Assembly: GCF_000164135.1 (NCBI RefSeq)
Contig: NZ_GG770553.1
Location: forward strand, 456,890-520,889
Direction of reading: 5' to 3'
Origin: Mycobacterium parascrofulaceum ATCC BAA-614
GTDB taxonomy: Bacteria > Actinomycetota > Actinomycetes > Mycobacteriales > Mycobacteriaceae
Length of the DNA: 64,000 nt
Below the pieces are notes generated by a model. That model saw only the letters and a list, made by a program, of their open reading frames with translations. It did not search any database and was not told where the DNA came from. Of the stretch, positions 56,356 through 64,000 are shown one piece after another. Position numbers and translations under genes: made by a program. Each line of letters begins with the position of its first letter. Positions within the stretch are counted from its first letter, which is position 1.

Positions 56356-58224
56356 TTACTCGCGGGGGCGCGGCGGCGGCCCTTCGGGCACCGGCAGCCC
56401 ACACCGGGCGAGCTCGTAGCGCGGCACTCGATCGATCCGGTACTTGGTGAATTCATAGGAATGCAGGAAGTTGGAAAGGAATCGGTGCGGGGTCATCGGG
56501 GCGCGCACCGAACTGAGCACGGCCTGGGTTTCCGGGCAGCGCAGCGCCGCAACCGCCTCCGCCACCCATTGCTCGTCCAGGTATCCCGGGATACCGGGAT
56601 ACACCTTCACCCACGGCCCTTCCGCGATCGCCCAATCCGGAAAGAGGTTCTTGTCGTGGCCGATGCGGCCGTGCTGTAGCCGTTCCGTGTGCTGCGCAAG
56701 CGGATTCGCCAGCCCGATCTGATCGATCACCCGCACATCGAGCCCGACGTTCATGCCCACCATGCCGAGATTGGTGAAAAACACTGTGTGCTGCGGCTTT
56801 TGGGGTGGTTGATCCGGGCCCGGCCGCGCCTGCGGCACCAGGTCCCACTGGATGTAGTTGCCCGACGGCAGCAGCAACGCGCCGTCCGGGGTGTTGTCGA
56901 GCGCGGTCAGGATGGCCGCCATCCGGGGATAGCCCAGGTAGTCGGCGGCGGTCAGGGGGTGCGCGTGCCCGGTGGCCTGCGCGTAGAAGCGTCGCTCGTC
57001 GACGATCCCGGAGTAGGTTACGTGGGTGGCGTCGTCGCCCATGCCCGGTGAATTCGCCGCCCACAGCGACCAGCCGGCCACACTCAGCCAGAGCGCGCCG
57101 GCCGCGCCGGCCACCCAATACCCCGTCTCCCGCGAATAGTCCTGGCCGTCCGGGATGGCCACCGGGATGACCGCGACCGGGGCCAGCAAGCAAAACAGCG
57201 GGGCCAGCAGCACCCGCCCGTGCATGAAGTCGCCACCCTGGCGGATCCAGTAGAGCGCCTGCACCAGCCCGCTCACCAGAACGAAGGCCACGACGGCCGG
57301 CGGGCTCTGCACCCCGCGGGCCACCCGGCCGTAGTCGGGCGACAGCGCGGGACGCAGGAAGGACGGCCGGCGGCGCGCGGCCAGCAGCAGGACACCCAGC
57401 GGCACGAGTAGCACCACCGGCACCCACACCGCGTAGGGCGCGTCGAAGTTCGAGAGGTAGATCATGCCCTGGGACCACTTGTCGCCGGCCGCGTCCTTGG
57501 CCAGCGCGGTCCCGGGCACCAGCAGGCCGTAATAGCCCATCCGGAAGATTTCGTAGCCGACCGGCAGCAATCCCCCCGCCACCACGACCAGCACCCGGCG
57601 CCGCCACGTCCGCGCGGCGATCAGCATCATGATCAGCGCCAGCCCGCCCATCAGGGCCAGGTCGGGCCGCACCAGGACGCTGAAGCCGGCCACGAACGCC
57701 AACGCACCGAGGAAGAGCCTGCGATCCGGCCGGTTTCGCACCGGCTGCGCCCAGCAGACCATCATCCACCACAGCAGCCCGAGATAGGCCAGCGTCAGCC
57801 CGCTCTCCAGACCCGAGGTGGCGAAGTCACGCGCGGGCGGCAGGGAGATGTAGACCAGCGCCCCGGCGGGCAGCATGACGGCCCTGCGGCCCCGCAGGCT
57901 CGGCGCGTACAGCCGGGCGGCCCCCAGCATCAGCAGCGCCACGCCCAGCACCGAGAGCGTCAGGGCCAGCGCCAGCGCGACGTATTCCATGCGCATCGGC
58001 CCGCCCACCCAGCTGCCCAGGTACATCAGGTAGGTCCACGCCGTCGACGTGTTGGCCTCCACCCGCTCGCCCTCGTTGAAGACCGGGCCGTTGCCGGCGA
58101 GCAGGTTGCGCACCGTACGCAACACGATCAGCCCGTCGTCGGCGATCCAGCGCCGTTGCCAGGCGCCCCAGCCGAAGAGGACGGCGACCACCGCCACGCT
58201 GATCCACAGGCTGACCCGCACCAT
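56356..58224 (-). CDS. aftB: Arabinofuranosyltransferase AftB
   Basis: The 622-residue GT-C enzyme adds terminal beta-1,2-arabinose. First helix is MVRVSLWISVAVVAVLFGWGA. The acidic catalytic loop is in RRWIADDGLIVLRTVRNLLAGNGPVFNEGERVEANTSTAW (acidic pair D-D). About ten helices and a C-terminal periplasmic domain (about 450-622) follow. NCBI annotates homologues as motor protein ZomB, but its role here is in the wall. In-frame ATGs at 58284 and 58281 would add 19-20 basic residues before this start. I followed the recalled orthologue length. The gene comes after ubiA in a minus-strand operon. Confidence 0.93.
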   Translation of the reverse strand: MVRVSLWISVAVVAVLFGWGAWQRRWIADDGLIVLRTVRNLLAGNGPVFNEGERVEANTSTAWTYLMYLGSWVGGPMRMEYVALALALTLSVLGVALLMLGAARLYAPSLRGRRAVMLPAGALVYISLPPARDFATSGLESGLTLAYLGLLWWMMVCWAQPVRNRPDRRLFLGALAFVAGFSVLVRPDLALMGGLALIMMLIAARTWRRRVLVVVAGGLLPVGYEIFRMGYYGLLVPGTALAKDAAGDKWSQGMIYLSNFDAPYAVWVPVVLLVPLGVLLLAARRRPSFLRPALSPDYGRVARGVQSPPAVVAFVLVSGLVQALYWIRQGGDFMHGRVLLAPLFCLLAPVAVIPVAIPDGQDYSRETGYWVAGAAGALWLSVAGWSLWAANSPGMGDDATHVTYSGIVDERRFYAQATGHAHPLTAADYLGYPRMAAILTALDNTPDGALLLPSGNYIQWDLVPQARPGPDQPPQKPQHTVFFTNLGMVGMNVGLDVRVIDQIGLANPLAQHTERLQHGRIGHDKNLFPDWAIAEGPWVKVYPGIPGYLDEQWVAEAVAALRCPETQAVLSSVRAPMTPHRFLSNFLHSYEFTKYRIDRVPRYELARCGLPVPEGPPPRPRE

Positions 58225-58312
58225 CCTGGTGTACGGGAAGACCGGCCAGCCCAACCGCCTCACGACCGGCCGGGTGCGCATCATCCGCGCTTTGAGGGCC
58301 TGCAGTTCGGAG

Positions 58313-59221
58313 CTAGCCGAAGGCAACGGCGGCTCCAAGCGTCGCAATCCACGCTAGAAAAAGCAGCTGCAGCACTCGGTCGCGCAGCGCGATGTCCTCG
58401 GGCTCGCCGGCCAGCCCGCCGTCGACGTCGACGGCGTAGCGCAGGATCGCGATGGTGAACGGGACCATCGACACCGCGAACCACGATCCGGAGTGGCGGT
58501 CACGCTCGAACGCCCACAACCCGTAGCACAGCACCACCGCGGTGGCCGACATGGTCCAGACAAACCGCAGATAGGTGCTGGTGTAGCTCTCCAGGGACTT
58601 GCGGATCGCGGCGCCGGTGCGCTCGGCGACCTGCAGCTCCGCGTAGCGCTTGCCGGCCACCATGAACAGCGATGCGAACGCCGCCGAGAGCAAAAACCAT
58701 TGCGAGAGCGGGATGCCGGTGGCGGCGCCCCCCGCGATCGCCCGCAGCAAGTACGCCGACGACACGATGCAAATGTCCATTACCGCCTGGTGCTTGAGGC
58801 CGAAGCAGTACGCCAGCTGCATGCTGAGGTAGACGGCCATCACCACCGCCAGGTCGGGTGTCAGCCACCAGGCAAGCGCCAGCGACGCCACCCCGAGGAC
58901 CACCGCGAGGGTGTAGGCCAGCCATTCGGGCACCACGCCGGCCGCGATCGGCCGGAATCTCTTGGTGGGATGCTCGCGGTCGGCGTCGACGTCGCGCACG
59001 TCGTTGACCAGGTATATCGACGACGCCGCCAAGCAGAACACCACGAACGCCACAGACACCTTGGTCAGCACGTCGGCATAGTTGTAGTGCACCGGGCCGC
59101 CCAACGCGGCCAGCGGCGCGGCGAGCACCAGGACGTTCTTCACCCACTGCCGCGGGCGGATCGCCTTGATAACCCCGGCCACCACGTTGCCCGAGGGCCC
59201 CGTCACCACGTCCTCACTCAT
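58313..59221 (-). CDS. ubiA: DPPR synthase UbiA
   Basis: The 302-residue integral membrane prenyltransferase joins decaprenyl phosphate to phosphoribose (5-phosphoribosyl-1-pyrophosphate donor), the first step of arabinan donor synthesis. The family motif NDVRDVDADREHPTKRFRPIAAG (NDxxD) carries the Mg2+/pyrophosphate-binding aspartates. A second aspartate motif lies in the later GKRYAELQVAERTG loop. About eight to nine helices are seen. The stop at 58313 leaves 88 bp before the AftB start. It lies 4 bp from the phosphatase gene upstream, so the set forms one operon. Confidence 0.95.
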   Translation of the reverse strand: MSEDVVTGPSGNVVAGVIKAIRPRQWVKNVLVLAAPLAALGGPVHYNYADVLTKVSVAFVVFCLAASSIYLVNDVRDVDADREHPTKRFRPIAAGVVPEWLAYTLAVVLGVASLALAWWLTPDLAVVMAVYLSMQLAYCFGLKHQAVMDICIVSSAYLLRAIAGGAATGIPLSQWFLLSAAFASLFMVAGKRYAELQVAERTGAAIRKSLESYTSTYLRFVWTMSATAVVLCYGLWAFERDRHSGSWFAVSMVPFTIAILRYAVDVDGGLAGEPEDIALRDRVLQLLFLAWIATLGAAVAFG

Positions 59222-59225
59222 TCGG

Positions 59226-59754
59226 TCAGACCTTCCGTGCCCGGCCCTCGAGCCGAACGGCGATTCGCGCGACGGTGGCGCCGAGGGCGATGCCGCAGGC
59301 CACGTCGCTGGGATAGTGCACGCCCAGCAGCATCCGCGACAGCGCCATCGGGGGAATCAGCAGGGCGGGCAGCGGCCAACCGGTGATCCGGCCCATCAGG
59401 ATCGCCGCGGCCGTCGTCGAGGTGGCGTGCGCCGACGGGAAACTCAGCTGGCTGGGGGTGCCGACGTTCACCGCGACCGCCGGATCGTGCGGCCGCTTGC
59501 GCCGCACCACCCGCTTGACCACCACGGCGGCGGCATGCGCGGCGAACGCGCCGGCGCCGGCGACCAGCCAATCCAGGGCCCGCTTCGGCATCAGCAGCGC
59601 GCCCAGCGCCGCCACGGCCAGCCAGCCGATACTGTGCTCACCGAAATGCGACAGGCCGCGCGCCGCCGCCAGCACCCCCGGACGGTCGGCCAGGGCCGAC
59701 TGCACGGCCACCAGCGCGGCCACCTCGCCGCTCGGGGCAGTCGAAGCGGTGGCT

Positions 59755-59762
<8 letters not shown>
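59226..59762 (-). CDS. PAP2 (phosphatidic acid phosphatase-type) membrane phosphatase, Rv3807c
   Basis: The 178-residue protein has three phosphatase motifs: KRVVRRKRP, FPSAHAT with a catalytic-type histidine, and SRMLLGVHYPSDVACG. It probably removes the 5-phosphate from decaprenylphosphoryl-5-phosphoribose, between UbiA and DprE1. Several hydrophobic segments place it in the membrane. The ATG at 59760-59762 overlaps the glfT2 stop by 8 bp, consistent with translational coupling. Confidence 0.88.
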
Positions 59763-63105
<3,343 letters not shown>

Positions 63106-64000
63106 GTGCCGAACCGACGCCGACGCAAGCTTTCGACAGCCATGAGCGCGGTCGCCGCCCTGGCAGTGGCGAGTCCGTGCGCATACTTCCTGGTCTACGA
63201 GTCGACGGCCGGCACCAAGCCGCCCGAGCACCACGACTTCAAGCAGGCGGCCGTGATGACCGACCTGCCCGGCGAGCTGATGGGCGCCCTGTCGCAAGGG
63301 CTCTCGCAGTTCGGGATCAACCTGCCTCCGGTGCCCGCGCTGAGCGGGGGTGCGACCGGCACTCCCGGGCTGACCAGCCCCGGCCTGGGCACTCCCGGCC
63401 TGGGCACGCCGGGACTCGGGACGCCGGGACTCGGGACGCCGGGACTCACCAGTCCGGGCTTGACCAGCCCCGGCCTCACCAGCCCCGGCCTGACCAGCCC
63501 CGGTCTGACCAGCCCCGGCTTGACGAGCCCGGGCCTGGCACCCACGACGCCGGGGCTCACCGCGCCCGGCGCGCTGCCGACCACCCCGGGTGCCGGCGTG
63601 GCGACCCCGGGCGCCGGGCTCAACCCGGCGCTGTCCAACCCCGGGCTGACCAGCCCGGCCGGGATCGCCCCCGGCCTGACCAGTCCGACGGCCGGCGGTG
63701 AGGTGCCGATCACCGCCCCGGCCAGCCTGGACCCGGGCGTCGACGGGACCTATCCGATCCTCGGTGACCCGTCGTCCTTCGGACCCACGTCACCGATCGG
63801 TGGCGGCACCGGCCTCGGCGGCGGCAGCGGTAGCTCCGGCGGCGGCGGTCTCGTCAACGACGTGATGCAGGCCGCCAACCAACTGGGCGCCGGGCAGGCC
63901 ATCGACCTGCTCAAGGGCCTGGTGATGCCGGCGATCACGCAGGGCATGCAGCAGGGCGCCGCCGGTGCGCTGCCGGGTGCCCTGCCGGGCGCGGCCGGTG
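63106..64000 (+). CDS. erp: Exported repetitive protein Erp (PirG), cut by window edge
   Basis: This cell-surface virulence protein is visible for about 298 residues. The N-terminus (PNRRRRKLSTAMSAVAALAV) is a signal peptide, probably cleaved near SPCAYFL. A central low-complexity region (from about residue 87) holds a tandem array of PGLTS/PGLGT pentapeptides: eleven clear units plus a twelfth degenerate PGLAP (63364-63543). Further irregular PGxxx units and a C-terminal part (from about 215) with a hydrophobic helix follow, cut off at 64000. The start is GTG at 63106 with GAGGAGA upstream. Repeat number varies between species, so this array is a strain marker. Confidence 0.93.
   Translation, partial: MPNRRRRKLSTAMSAVAALAVASPCAYFLVYESTAGTKPPEHHDFKQAAVMTDLPGELMGALSQGLSQFGINLPPVPALSGGATGTPGLTSPGLGTPGLGTPGLGTPGLGTPGLTSPGLTSPGLTSPGLTSPGLTSPGLTSPGLAPTTPGLTAPGALPTTPGAGVATPGAGLNPALSNPGLTSPAGIAPGLTSPTAGGEVPITAPASLDPGVDGTYPILGDPSSFGPTSPIGGGTGLGGGSGSSGGGGLVNDVMQAANQLGAGQAIDLLKGLVMPAITQGMQQGAAGALPGALPGAAG
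63364..63543 (+). repeat. Pentapeptide repeat array of Erp
   Basis: Twelve 15-bp units encode PGL followed by TS or GT (order TS, GT x4, TS x6, then AP). Units 4 and 5 are identical and others differ mostly at third positions, so recent and older duplications are mixed. Confidence 0.85.

Noticed and set aside
63364..63543. CRISPR-like repeat array
   Set aside because: The 15-bp units are in frame, contiguous without spacers and encode PGLTS repeats of Erp.

Overview
The window is high-GC chromosomal DNA from a slow-growing mycobacterium. Gene order from tcrX to erp follows the M. tuberculosis Rv3764c-Rv3810 block almost gene for gene. The Mycobacterium avium complex or a close relative is the best guess. 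That rests on protein identity recalled from memory, on an alanine in DprE1 where M. tuberculosis has the benzothiazinone target cysteine (a trait reported for M. avium), and on the accessory genes. Species cannot be fixed from the sequence alone.

Layout, left to right. Positions 1-5.4 kb hold the TcrX/TcrY two-component system (tcrY cut by the window edge), two small membrane proteins, a SAM-dependent methyltransferase, a phosphotransferase-family kinase, a 37-residue lipoprotein not called by simple ORF finding, and a membrane protein with a TrkA-C domain. Positions 5546-6902 are a complete IS481-family insertion sequence flanked by a 15-bp target duplication that rebuilds the 3' end of tRNA-Arg(ACG). 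From 6.9 to 15.4 kb come three tRNAs and a housekeeping and lipid-metabolism run: hisC2, a DUF4334 protein, a TIGR03086 protein, echA21, lipE, an Rv2629-like protein, a quinone oxidoreductase and a PLP-fold protein without its lysine. From 15.4 to 20.7 kb are an Rv3779-like membrane glycosyltransferase, the proteasome activator Bpa, and the galactan initiation/export set wzt-glfT1-wzm. From 20.7 to 22.7 kb an accessory set (DUF732, NfeD-like OB protein, flotillin) occupies the place where M. tuberculosis has Rv3784-Rv3787c.

Positions 22.8-42.8 kb form the arabinan locus: a GreA-like factor, the GtrA-family protein, dprE1, dprE2, aftA, embC, embA, embB and fadE35. It is interrupted by an ArsR/SRPBCC/maleylpyruvate-isomerase-fold cassette between embC and embA, and by a secreted-protein gene with an in-frame amber codon after embB. 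Positions 43.5-62.8 kb, all on the minus strand, carry the mycolate condensation genes (fadD32, pks13, accD4), the lipase culp6, the mycolyltransferase family (fbpA, fbpD), and the operon glf-glfT2-phosphatase-ubiA-aftB. The window ends inside the cell-surface gene erp, on the plus strand.

Together the genes build the mycolyl-arabinogalactan-peptidoglycan wall. UbiA, a PAP2 phosphatase, DprE1/2 and the GtrA protein supply decaprenyl-phospho-arabinose. Glf makes UDP-galactofuranose, which GlfT1/2 polymerise and Wzm-Wzt export. AftA, EmbA/B/C and AftB add arabinose. FadD32-Pks13-AccD4 make mycolic acids, and FbpA attaches them.

The most unusual signals are the IS insertion at the tRNA with asymmetric end repeats, the cassette that splits embC from embA together with its operator-like palindrome, the amber-interrupted gene behind a CRP-like site, repeat insertions inside embA and glfT1, and the DprE1 and EmbB residues at drug-target positions.
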